Part shown: positions 1 to 7,559 of the stretch, one piece after another
Numbering within the stretch: the stretch's first letter is position 1
How the letters are laid out: the number at the start of each line of letters is the position of its first letter
Source: CAWCXF01 sp963799455
GTDB taxonomy: Bacteria; Pseudomonadota; Alphaproteobacteria; Rhodobacterales; Rhodobacteraceae
Reading direction: 5' to 3'
DNA length: 64,000 nucleotides
Assembly (NCBI GenBank): GCA_963799455.1
Contig: CAWCXF010000007.1
Span: forward strand, 992,001-1,056,000
Notes under the pieces: generated by a model
Told to the model about the DNA's origin: nothing
What the model saw: the letters and a program-made list of their open reading frames with translations, nothing else
The model's database searches: none
Program-made: the position numbers and the translations under genes

Positions 1-377
1 CTGCCGCGCGCGTGCGTCGAGATGATCTCGTCGTCCCCCGGGCCCGGCTTCGCCGGACCGGGGACAGGCTGCGTCGGGGAAGCGGCGCCGGTGCCCGGCG
101 ATCGGCGGGGGCCGGCCCGGTCGCGCGGGATCGCCGGCCGCGCCTTTGAGGTCCCCGTCAGCACCGTCTCCGCAGAGCTCCCGTCGCGTCGGTTGGCAGG
201 CTTCGCCGGGGCGAGGCCCTCGGCCCGCTCACCGTCCGGGCGCGCGTCCAGCTCGGCGTCCAGGACGCGCTCCGAAAGCGCCTTCTTCAGCGCGTCCAGC
301 AGCCCGCCGCGGGCGGACACCCCGTCCGGACCACGCCCCGCCAGGGGCTGGTCCAGCACGTCCTCCTCGGTGGCCAC
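1..377 (-). pseudogene. IS256-family transposase, N-terminal fragment (second lineage)
   Basis: Reading leftwards from a GTG at 377, the frame gives ATEEDVLDQPLAGRG, then LLDALKKALSERVLDAELDA, then NRRDGSS-ETVLTGTSK, IPRDR and finally DDEIISTHARG near the window edge. These blocks follow, in order, the N-terminal third of the IS256-family transposases whose consensus runs KKALAERML / KTV / IPRDR / FDDKIISMYARGM. The stretch between IPRDR and DDEIIS is scrambled, so the copy is decayed. It leaves the window at base 1. It differs from the IS256-family transposase at 1071-3871, so two IS256 lineages are present. Confidence 0.6.
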
Positions 378-479
378 GCGACGATCCTCCGCGGTCCATC
401 GTCATGGCCTCGCGCACAGGATCCCTGACAGCCCCGGGCAGTCGTCATGCGCAAGGTCGACGATGGGAGTCCCTCGCCG

Positions 480-741
480 CCCCCTTCGCCGATCAGGCGA
501 TCGATCTCGCCATGTGAGACCCTCACCTCACCCCGCCGGAGATCGCCTTGTCTCGGCTTCCACCACCTCCGAGACAGCACCGACAGCCCCCTCTCGGGGC
601 TGAATCCCTTCTCAGCGAAGAGGCGCGCCGCGGCCTCTGCGACGGCCGGCACTGGCCCGTGCCCGACGATCCGACCGTTCCGGTCGATGACGCGGATCGC
701 AATCGCGTCCAACGACACGTCCAGCCTTGCAAAGCGTTCCA
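480..741 (-). pseudogene. IS110-family transposase, N-terminal fragment
   Basis: From an ATG at 741 the frame reads MERFARLDVSLDAIAIRVID, then RNGRIVGHGPVPAVAEAAARLF. This resembles the RuvC-like N-terminus of IS110-family transposases (GLDVSLxxxxVxVxDxxG), including the first acidic residue of the DEDD site. Similarity fades after about 45 residues, and the conserved second half of the family is absent before the IS256-family remnant at 377. It is a short relic, not a gene. The 3' limit is approximate. Confidence 0.45.
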
Positions 742-1017
742 TGACCGCTCTCCCCTCGCCCTGCGGTGGGAGGCCGACCATGCCGAGCCTCGCTCTGCCC
801 CGGAGAGCGGCCGCCGCGATCACACCATGTCGTGTGTCGGGCCTCGTGATGCGGCCGTCGCCGCCGCGGGCCCCTACGGAGATGCGCGGGTCGCGCCCCA
901 TCGGGTTTACGCGCTCTGAGGCGCGCGGCGCGGTCCAGGTTCTTGCGACCCCGTCTCGTCGACCGACGTCCCTTGCCCTCCTTCGACCTGCCCGCATCGC
1001 CGGCGCACCCGCCGTCC

Positions 1018-1047
1018 GGGTCGTGTCCGTCAATGAGGTGTAATTTC
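1018..1047 (+). repeat. Left terminal inverted repeat of IS256-family element
   Basis: Read inward it starts GGGTCGTGTCCG and ends GGTGTAATTTC. It pairs with 4000-4029. The 9-bp target duplication CGCCGTCCG lies at its outer edge (1010-1018), with a one-base ambiguity at the junction. Confidence 0.7.
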
Positions 1048-1543
1048 GGGTGTGGTCCCGGGCCATCGGGTCAGGCGGCTTCGGGTGTGATCTGGAGTGT
1101 GGAGCCCTCCTCGAGCTGGGGTGTGTCGAGCTCAGCCATGCCCTCGATCTGCATGTATCGATGCTTGAGTTGCCAGTCGTCGTTCTGCTCGAGCAGCACC
1201 GCTCCGACGAGGCGGGTGATGCTGTCCTCGTTGGGGAAGATGGCCTGTCACGTCGGCGCGCCGCTTGATCTCCTCGTGCAGCCGCTCGAGGGGGTTGGTG
1301 GAGTGCAGCTTGGCGCGGTGGCGCATGGGGAAGGCCATGTAGGCCAAGACATCGGCCTCGGCGTCGTCCATCAGCGCGCCGAGCTTCGGCCATCGGGCGC
1401 GGAGCTGATCGGCGACGTGGCGCCAGGCTCGGGTCGCGGAGGCGTGGTCGGGCTGAACGAAGGCTTGCCGGATGGCGGCCGCGACGACGGTGGCCTGGCT
1501 GCGCGGGACGTGCGCGAGCGCATTCCTCATGAAGTGCACGCGG

Positions 1544-3120
1544 GGGCCGTTGAAGAAGGCCGCGGCGTTGTCGGGTATTCGTTGCGATGCGCCCGAAGGG
1601 GGTCTCGGCTCCGCCACTCGCCCGATGGCGCCCGGTCGAGCGCTCAGGCGCGGATTGGCCCGCTCTGGAGGCCGAGGAGGGCACAGATCAGGGCGAGGAG
1701 GGCTGCGGCGAGCCGCTTGAGGTTGATCGCGGCGGCGGTGAGGAAGGCTTGGATGCGCATGTTGCCCAGCCCGCGGCGCACGGCACGGGCGAGACCGTGC
1801 CAGGTCTTCGCCTCGCCGTGGAAGCCCTCGGACCGCCAGCGATGGCGCCGGTAGAGCCGGTCGTCCTCCGCCCCCCACCGCAGCCGTCGGCGACGGGCCC
1901 GCAGCAGGGCCGGGTAGTCGTGAACGATGACGACGGCCTTGGTCACGCGCGATGGCGACAAGCAAAGGGCGGCGAGATCGCAGCCTTTGCAGTCCCGTGC
2001 CTTCGACGCGAAGAACCGGCCATGGGCGATCTTGGCCTTGTTGGGCCGCAGGATCTTGCCCCGTGGGCATCGGACGATGTCGTGGCGCGCGTCGTAGCGG
2101 AACCGCCGGAGCGGAACCTTCGAGCGGATCGGCTCGGCCTTCGTGGGGATCACGCCGGTGATCTCGCGCGCCTCCAACCCTGCGAAGACCTTGGCATAGG
2201 CGTAACCGGCATCCGCCGTGACGGTGTCGATGGAGCCCCCAGTGACGGCCGCGACCGCGTCCAGCCGATCGAGGATCACCTGCCCCTCGTTCACCTCACC
2301 GGTGGTGACCTCGACGTCGAGGATCACCCCGCACTCGTCGTCGACTGCTCCGTGCTGCTTGTAGCTGGGCTCCAGGCGGCGGTTGCGCCCCGATGTGGCC
2401 ATGCTCGCATCGGGATCGGTCAGGCAGACCTTCTTGAACCGGCCAGTCTTCTTGGAATGGCGTCGCGCCTGCTGCGCGGCGGTGCCCCCGTCGTCTCCGC
2501 CCGCGCTCTCGCCACCATCATCGTCGCGATCGCGGCCATCGCCGTTCGCGTCGGCCATCGCCTCGACGTGCCGCGTGGCCAGGCTCTCCCAGGCGACATC
2601 GGCCCGGATCAGCGAGGCATCGACATGCACGACCTCGCCGGTGGCGATCTTCGCCTCGATGCACGTCCGCACCGTGCGCTCGAAGATGCGCCGGAAGCGC
2701 TCTGCGCCCCATCTGTGCCGGATGCGCGTCAGCGAGGAGTGGTCCGGCAGCCGCTCGTGCAGCCCGTAGCCTGCAAACCATCGGATCGCGAGATTGACCT
2801 GCGCCTCGCGCATCAGCCGTCGGTCGTGGACGATGCCGAGCAGGAACCCCGCCAGCATCAGCCGCACCGCGGCCTCGGGGTCGATCCCGGGCCGCCCGAC
2901 GCCCGCGGCGTAGAGATCGGCCACCTCGTCACGCAGCCAGCCGAGATCGAGCACCCGATCGACCCGCGCAAGGATGTGGTCGTCGGGAACGAGGTCCCGA
3001 AGCGAGCCGCACACGAAGAACTCGAGCTGGTCGCGCTCCTTGCGTCCAAGCATCGCCATCTCCCCGTCGATCGCCGCCACAGCTGATGGAATCAGGAACC
3101 ACCGACTTCTTCAACGGCCC
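1544..3120 (-). mobile_element. IS1182-like insertion sequence (1577 bp), intact
   Basis: The element is bounded by perfect 15-bp inverted repeats (GGGCCGTTGAAGAAG at 1544 and its complement ending at 3120). It is flanked by a direct repeat CACGCGG at 1537-1543 and 3121-3127. Joining the flanks after removing one repeat restores the uninterrupted IS256-family reading RCRVHFMRNAL, so this is a clean insertion. A 5-bp duplication (ACGCG) with one more G in each terminus fits equally well. It holds one intact transposase gene and is the youngest mobile element in the region. Confidence 0.85.
1644..3053 (-). CDS. IS1182-like transposase (DUF772 N-terminus, DDE domain)
   Basis: An uninterrupted 469-residue DDE transposase that would move the surrounding element by cut-and-paste. 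The N-terminal DUF772 region reads LGRKERDQLEFFVCGSLRDL and continues with RPGIDPEAAVRLMLAGF. The catalytic domain follows with VVHVDASLIRADV (first Asp), a low-complexity Asp/Gly/Arg linker around residues 180-200, DTVTADAGYAYAK (second Asp), a Cys-containing segment (DCKGCDLAALC) and RWRSEGFHGEAKTWHGL (catalytic Glu). The start at 3053 is preferred because GGGGAG lies 6 bases upstream; in-frame starts also exist at 3059 and 3080. Both termini and the ORF are intact, so it could still be active, but this is inferred. Confidence 0.85.
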   Translation of the reverse strand: MLGRKERDQLEFFVCGSLRDLVPDDHILARVDRVLDLGWLRDEVADLYAAGVGRPGIDPEAAVRLMLAGFLLGIVHDRRLMREAQVNLAIRWFAGYGLHERLPDHSSLTRIRHRWGAERFRRIFERTVRTCIEAKIATGEVVHVDASLIRADVAWESLATRHVEAMADANGDGRDRDDDGGESAGGDDGGTAAQQARRHSKKTGRFKKVCLTDPDASMATSGRNRRLEPSYKQHGAVDDECGVILDVEVTTGEVNEGQVILDRLDAVAAVTGGSIDTVTADAGYAYAKVFAGLEAREITGVIPTKAEPIRSKVPLRRFRYDARHDIVRCPRGKILRPNKAKIAHGRFFASKARDCKGCDLAALCLSPSRVTKAVVIVHDYPALLRARRRRLRWGAEDDRLYRRHRWRSEGFHGEAKTWHGLARAVRRGLGNMRIQAFLTAAAINLKRLAAALLALICALLGLQSGPIRA

Positions 3121-3999
3121 CACGCGGCAGCGCTGCCAGGTGGCGCCTGTGAGGCTGCGCGCGATGGCCGCCTTCAGGCCCTCATGGGCGTCCGAGATCA
3201 CCAGCTTGGTGCCCTTCAGACCGCGCTTGGCGAGGCTCCTGAGGAAGGCCGACCAGAACGTCTCGGCCTCCGAGGGGCCGATGTGCAGCCCCACGATCTC
3301 GCGCCGGCCACAGGTCGTTGACGGCCACGGCGACTATCGCGGCCACCGAGACGATGCGCCCGCCCTCGCGCACCTTGAGGTAGGTGGCGTCGAGCCAGAG
3401 GTAGGGCCACTCGCCCTCCAGGGTTCGTCCCAGGAAGGCCCCCACGCGCTCGTCGATGTCGCGGCACAGCTTCGACACGCTCGACTTCGAGATGCCGCCC
3501 ATCCCCATGGCCTGCACCAGGTCGTCGACCTTGCGCGTCGACACGCCGGCGATCCAGGCCTCCTGGATCACAGCCACGAGCGCCTTCTCCACCGGCTTGC
3601 GCGGCTCGAGGAAGCCAGGGAAGTAGGACCCGGTCCGCAGCTTCGGGACCTTGAGGCTCAGCGGCCCGAGCCGCGTCTCCAAGGTCCTGTCGCGGTAGCC
3701 GTTGCGCCACGTCGTGCGCTCGGCCGCCCGCTCGTGGCGCCCCGCGCCGATCACGCCCTCCACGTCCGCCTCCATGATGATCTGAAGCACGGCCTCCGCG
3801 ACAGAGCGGAGGAAGTCGTCATCACCGCTCTTCGCGAGCAGCTCGGCCAGCGGTAGTCTGTCCTCGGTCATCGGGGTCGTCCTCAGGGCTTGGGTGAAGC
3901 GTGCAACTCCACCTTACCCGATGGTCCCGGTGGCCACCGCAATCGACACCGCCAGGGAAGGGGAATGCCCCACCCCGGACAGCACCGTCGGCGCTCCCG

Positions 4000-4029
4000 G
4001 AAATTACACCACCACCGCGGACGCTACCC
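4000..4029 (-). repeat. Right terminal inverted repeat of IS256-family element
   Basis: Read inward on the minus strand it starts GGGTAGCGTCCG and ends GGTGTAATTTC. The outer GCGGACGCTAC block recurs at the end of another IS256-family relic near 24342, which supports it being a true terminus. The second copy of the CGCCGTCCG duplication follows at 4029-4037. Confidence 0.7.
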
Positions 4030-4039
4030 GCCGTCCGCC

Positions 4040-5050
4040 GGCTCGGGCGGCGGCGGGCGCCCTGTGGGCTTCTCTGCGGACCGTCAGCGTCCGGACGGTC
4101 CGCGCCATCTTGTTTGCCAGCGCGGCCACGACCAGCATGCGCGGCGTGCCGCGTCATCATGCGCGCGAGCCACGAGCCCTTGGGTGGCCCTTCCAGGGCT
4201 GCCCAGGCGACGACGGCGGACGCGCGGACGATGAGCGGCGGCGAACGTCGCCGCTCTCCCATCTTGGATGTCCGTCCCAACCGCGTCTTGTCGCCGGTCG
4301 GGTTCTGCCTCGGGGTCAGGCCGACCCAGGCCGCGACGTCGCGCCCGCTATGGACTGGCAGAACGCCTGCACCGCGATGGCGCCGATCGCGCCTATGCCC
4401 GGGATGCTCATGAGCCGCGCGATCTGCACGTCCGCCGCCTGATGTCCTTCTCGAGGGCCTCGATCCTCGCGGCCCAGCGCCGCGATCGGCTCGAGCAGGA
4501 GCCGGGCGAGCTCGCGCGCCGTCTCCAGCAACGGGACCGTCCCGTCGTCCACGGCCTGCGCCAGCCGGCCGACCCGTGCGGGACCTCGCGGCGCGACGAT
4601 GCGAGAACTCGGCGAGATGGCCCCTGAGCGCGTCGGTCGACCGGGCCCGCTGGCGCGACCTGCGAGGGCGCGCTTGCGCAACAGCGTGCCCTGGCCCTGC
4701 CGCTCGGCGGTCTTCCCCGCCACGAACCGCATGGTCGGGCGCGAGGCGGCACGGGCCGACGGCCGCTGCCTCCGCGGCATCGGCCTTCCGTCGCTCGCGC
4801 GTCGGGCTTCACGTGGATGGGCGGGATCAGCCGCACGCTGTGCCCGAGCCTCTCGATCCCGCGGCCCCGGTGATGCGCGCTCGCGCACGCCTCCGCGACC
4901 GCGAGCGTCGGGGGCTGGGCGGCGAGGAACGACAGAAGCCCATTCCCTCGGGAGCTTCTCGCGGAACACGAGCGTGCCGTCCGCGGCCGCGCCGTGGAGC
5001 GGGACCGAGCGCTTGGCCAGGTCGACGCCGATGATGGGGGCCTCGGCCAT
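4040..5050 (-). pseudogene. IS110-family transposase, multiply frameshifted
   Basis: From ATG 5050 the product begins MAEAPIIGVDLAKRSVPLHG, the RuvC-like start of IS110 transposases. Recognisable pieces follow in different frames: ACASAHH, IPPIHVKP, AASRPTMRFVAGKTAE, VAPRGPARVGRL, LARLLLEPIAAL, RLMSIPGIGAIGAIA (the helix-hairpin-helix-like block), LGRTSKMGERR, GSWLARMMTRH and a final ANKMARTVR-like block near 4110. At least four shifts are needed to join them. The C-terminal Ser region that would carry the catalytic serine is degenerate. Its 3' end abuts the IS256-family element, whose insertion may have hit this element's tail. Confidence 0.7.
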
Positions 5051-5526
5051 GGGCGCCTCCTCCTGCAGGCGGTCGTCAGCGCAACCGCCGTGGCCCACCG
5101 CGATGCCGCCGGGCGGGGGCGTCCACTCCGTCGGGACTCGTCGCGGCCCTTCGGTGCTCCAGCGGCGCGTCGTCGGTGGCGGTGGATCGATCGTCCTGTC
5201 TCATGGGAGATGTGGACGATGGCGGCGGCGTGGGCGGGCGCCGTTGTCGATCGCGGCGCCGAGTTCGAGGCGCCGCGGCGGCTGGCCTCGGCCTTCGCAT
5301 GACGCCCGCCATGGCGGCGGGCATGCACGACACGCTGCGGGAAGCGGGATCGACACGCTGCGCGGCGTGGGAGGGATCGTGAGGCTGACCGACGCTCGCG
5401 CCACGGCGCCCACGAATCGCGGCCCTCGCAGAAGCGCAGCGCGGGACGTTCGAGCCGGAGACACCACCGAGGGCCGTCAAGAGCCTCGGCGTCGCCTCCC
5501 CGGGCGCGGGGACAGCGCGCCGTGCG
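5051..5526. other. No gene recognised
   Basis: This is the region between the IS110-family pseudogene start and the stop of the unknown gene at 5527. Open frames here have no family resemblance and look like antisense noise of GC-rich DNA. The right part may be the leader of the dead IS110 element. Confidence 0.5.
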
Positions 5527-6279
5527 TCAGGGCGCGTCGAGCGGCAGCAGGGGGGCTGAGCGCGCGGCGGGGTCGAAGAGCCGGCCCGGGAAGGGCTGCC
5601 AGCGCGCGCTGCGCTCGTAGAGGTGGCGGATCGCCACCAGCGCGGGGCCGGCGGCGGGGTCGAGGCGCAGCCGCGCGCCGCGCCGCTCCCACAGCCGCGC
5701 GGCGGGCGCGTCGTCGCCCCCGCGCTCGAGCGCGGCGCGAAGCGCGCTTGTCACCTCCCCCTCCCCCGCGCCTTCGAGGAGCGCGCGCACGTCCATCGGC
5801 GCGCGCGTCACCAGATCCGCGGGCCCCGGCAACGCGTCGAGCGTGACGAGCCCGGCGCGGTGCGCGTGCGCGTAGCCCTGGAAGATCGCCGCGCGCACCG
5901 GGGGCTCCAGGAGGCGGTAGTGGGGGCGGAACGCGTCCCAGTGCCAGTAGAGGTCGTCCTCCCCCCGCCCGCGCTGGAGGCGGTCGGCCAGGAGCGTTGC
6001 GGTGGCGGCGGCGAAGGCGTCCACGTCGTCGTCGGGCAGGGTCGCGGCGAGCAGCAGATGAGGGTGCATCGCCACCTCGGCGTCGGTGACGATGCGGGCG
6101 CGCCCGCGCCGGATCAGGCCGCGCAGCGTCTCCTCGGCGCGGCGCTGGTCGCCCGCGGGCGGGATCACGGCGGCGATCCGTCCGATCGTCGCCCGCGAGG
6201 CGGCCTCGGCGACCGATCGGAGGTCGCGGATCGCCTGGAGCGTGCGCCAGGGCACGGAGGGGGAGGGGGCTTGGGTCAC
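5527..6279 (-). CDS. Hypothetical protein, 250 aa
   Basis: I do not recognise the family. The 250-residue product starts MTQAPSPSVPWRTLQAIRDL and is soluble, with no signal peptide or membrane segment. It is rich in Ala and Arg, with a possible winged-helix-like N-terminus: a helix, then RSVAEAASRATIGRIAAVIP and AEETLRGLIRRGRARIV, which resembles a DNA-binding helix-turn-helix plus wing. The middle has HYRLLEPPVRAAIFQGYAHA. It stands alone, facing away from an AT-rich patch at 6310-6352 that probably holds its promoter, and ends beside the IS graveyard. Codon bias (G/C at third positions) supports real coding. The winged-helix idea is inference. Confidence 0.7.
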   Translation of the reverse strand: MTQAPSPSVPWRTLQAIRDLRSVAEAASRATIGRIAAVIPPAGDQRRAEETLRGLIRRGRARIVTDAEVAMHPHLLLAATLPDDDVDAFAAATATLLADRLQRGRGEDDLYWHWDAFRPHYRLLEPPVRAAIFQGYAHAHRAGLVTLDALPGPADLVTRAPMDVRALLEGAGEGEVTSALRAALERGGDDAPAARLWERRGARLRLDPAAGPALVAIRHLYERSARWQPFPGRLFDPAARSAPLLPLDAP

Positions 6280-6309
6280 GACGCGCCCTCGCTACCATCG
6301 GGCCGGGCG

Positions 6310-6352
6310 CAGTTCTCTAAAACTTGCGGTTAATAAACGGTGCTTAGGCGAA
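6310..6352 (-). promoter_or_regulatory. AT-rich putative promoter of the 5527-6279 gene
   Basis: In otherwise GC-saturated DNA this patch contains CACCGTTTATTAACCGCAAG and TTTTAGAGA on the minus strand, immediately upstream of the start at 6279. TTAA followed seven bases later by TTTTA resembles a degraded CtrA box (TTAA-N7-TTAA). The promoter role is inferred from position and composition only. Confidence 0.3.
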
Positions 6353-6500
6353 ACTCTGCGTTTCCGTCGCGCCTCGGCGAAACCTCGCCGCCACGGTCGA
6401 GATCCCGCCTCAATTCGGCCTCGCCGCGGCCCGATCCTCGCCCCGTCTCGGCCTCGATCCCGAACCCGGCTCCGTCCCGCCCCGCGCGGGCGCCGGGCCT

Positions 6501-7361
6501 TCACCCCCGCAGCAGCTCGTTGATCGATGTCTTGGAGCGCGTGCGGGCGTCCACCCGCTTGACGATCACCGCGCAGGAGAGGTGCAGCCCGTTCGACGCG
6601 CCGGACGTCGGCATCGAGCCCGCCACCACCACCGCGCCCGCCGGGACCTCGCCGCGCGTCACCTTCCCCGTCTCGCGGTCCACGATCGGCGTGGACTGGC
6701 CGAGGAACACGCCCATGCCGATGACGGCCCCCTCGCGCACCACCACGCCCTCGACCACCTCCGAGCGCGCGCCCACGAAGCAGCCGTCCTCGATCACCAC
6801 CGGGCCGGCCTGGAGGGGCTCGAGCACGCCGCCGATGCCGACCCCGCCCGAGAGGTGGACGTTCCGGCCGATCTGCGCGCAGGAGCCGACCGTGGCCCAG
6901 CTGTCCACCATGCTCCCCTCGCCCACATGCGCGCCGAGGTTGACGAAGCAGGGCATCAGCACCGCGCCCGGCGCGATGTGGGCCGAGCGGCGCACGGCGC
7001 AGGGCGGCACCGCGCGGAAGCCCGCCTCGCGCCAGCGCGCCGCGTCCCAGCCGGCGAACTTGCTGTCCACCTTGTCCCACCAGCCGCCGTCCTGCGGGCC
7101 GCCGGTCTGCACGGCCATGTCCCGAAGGCGGAACGACAGCAGCACCGCCTTCTTGGCCCATTGGTTGACGCGCCAGTCGCCGCCCGGCTCCTCGGGCGGC
7201 TCGGCGACGCGCAGGGCGCCCGCGTCGAGCGCGTCGAGCGTGGCCTCGACGGCCTCGCGCGCGGGGCCCCTCGTGGCCGCGCAGAGCGATTCGCGCGCCT
7301 CCCAGGCGGCCTCGACGGCGGCCTCGATCTCGGCGTGGGGTGTGGAAGAGCGATTCGACAT
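6501..7361 (-). CDS. dapD: 2,3,4,5-tetrahydropyridine-2,6-dicarboxylate N-succinyltransferase
   Basis: Transfers succinyl from succinyl-CoA to tetrahydrodipicolinate in the succinylase branch of lysine and meso-diaminopimelate synthesis (cytosolic trimer). The 286-residue length is typical. Residues 1-100 form the helical N-terminal domain (DWRVNQWAKKAVLLSFR). Then comes the left-handed beta-helix of hexapeptide repeats (VLMPCFVNLGAHVGEGSMVD, SWATVGSCAQIGRNVHLSGG, VVIEDGCFVGARSEVVEGV), followed by the C-terminal GAVVVAGSMPTS and KVDARTRSKTSINELLR-type tail. GGGAGG lies a few bases before ATG 7361. No other lysine gene is adjacent. Confidence 0.95.
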   Translation of the reverse strand: MSNRSSTPHAEIEAAVEAAWEARESLCAATRGPAREAVEATLDALDAGALRVAEPPEEPGGDWRVNQWAKKAVLLSFRLRDMAVQTGGPQDGGWWDKVDSKFAGWDAARWREAGFRAVPPCAVRRSAHIAPGAVLMPCFVNLGAHVGEGSMVDSWATVGSCAQIGRNVHLSGGVGIGGVLEPLQAGPVVIEDGCFVGARSEVVEGVVVREGAVIGMGVFLGQSTPIVDRETGKVTRGEVPAGAVVVAGSMPTSGASNGLHLSCAVIVKRVDARTRSKTSINELLRG

Positions 7362-7559
7362 GGGGCCTCCCGGCGTGCGAGACCGGGATTACCGGCTGGC
7401 CCGGCGGCGCGCAACGCGGGCCAGCCGCCCGCGCGGGCGGCCCGCTGCGATGGCCCGCCCCGCAAGTCCGGCGAGACGACCCTTCTGAACGCCCTGTTCA
7501 GATGGCCCGGCTAGAGGGAAGGGGTGCGCTCGACCGGGGCGCGCCCGACGGAGGACGAG

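Larger units (their letters stand above)
1071..3871 (-). pseudogene. IS256-family (mutator type) transposase, split and frameshifted
   Basis: The N-terminal part starts at ATG 3871 (MTEDRLPLAELLAKSGDDDF) and carries the conserved blocks ERTTWRNGYRDR, FLEPRKPVEKALVAVIQEAW and WPYLWLDATYLKVREGGR, which includes the first catalytic Asp. A frameshift near 3310 moves the reading to IVGLHIGPSEAETFW...VISDAHEGLKAAI. The gene is then cut between RCRV and HFMRNALAHV by the IS1182-like element. The C-terminal part resumes at about 1540 (HFMRNALAHVPRSQATVV, LHSTNPLERLHEEIKRR), shifts frame near 1243 at an extra C, and ends QIEGMAELDTP...TPEAA at a stop at 1071. Order and content match a full-length family member of about 400 residues. 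It cannot make an active protein. Confidence 0.85.
1019..4028 (-). mobile_element. IS256-family element, itself interrupted by an IS1182-like element
   Basis: The ends carry imperfect inverted repeats of about 30 bp (1018-1047 and 4000-4029, roughly 22 of 30 matching, both containing GGTGTAATTTC). A 9-bp direct repeat CGCCGTCCG flanks the element at 1010-1018 and 4029-4037. IS256-family elements make 8-9 bp duplications, so the boundaries are well supported. Removing the inner element and its duplicated target leaves about 1.43 kb, a normal size for this family. The transposase inside is broken three times, so the copy is dead. It lies just beyond the 3' end of an IS110-family pseudogene and may sit in that element's non-coding tail. 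Confidence 0.8.

Noticed and set aside
7524..7559. Upstream ATG at 7524 as start of the LOG-family gene
   Set aside because: ATG 7560 has a GGAGG at correct spacing; 7524 has none.
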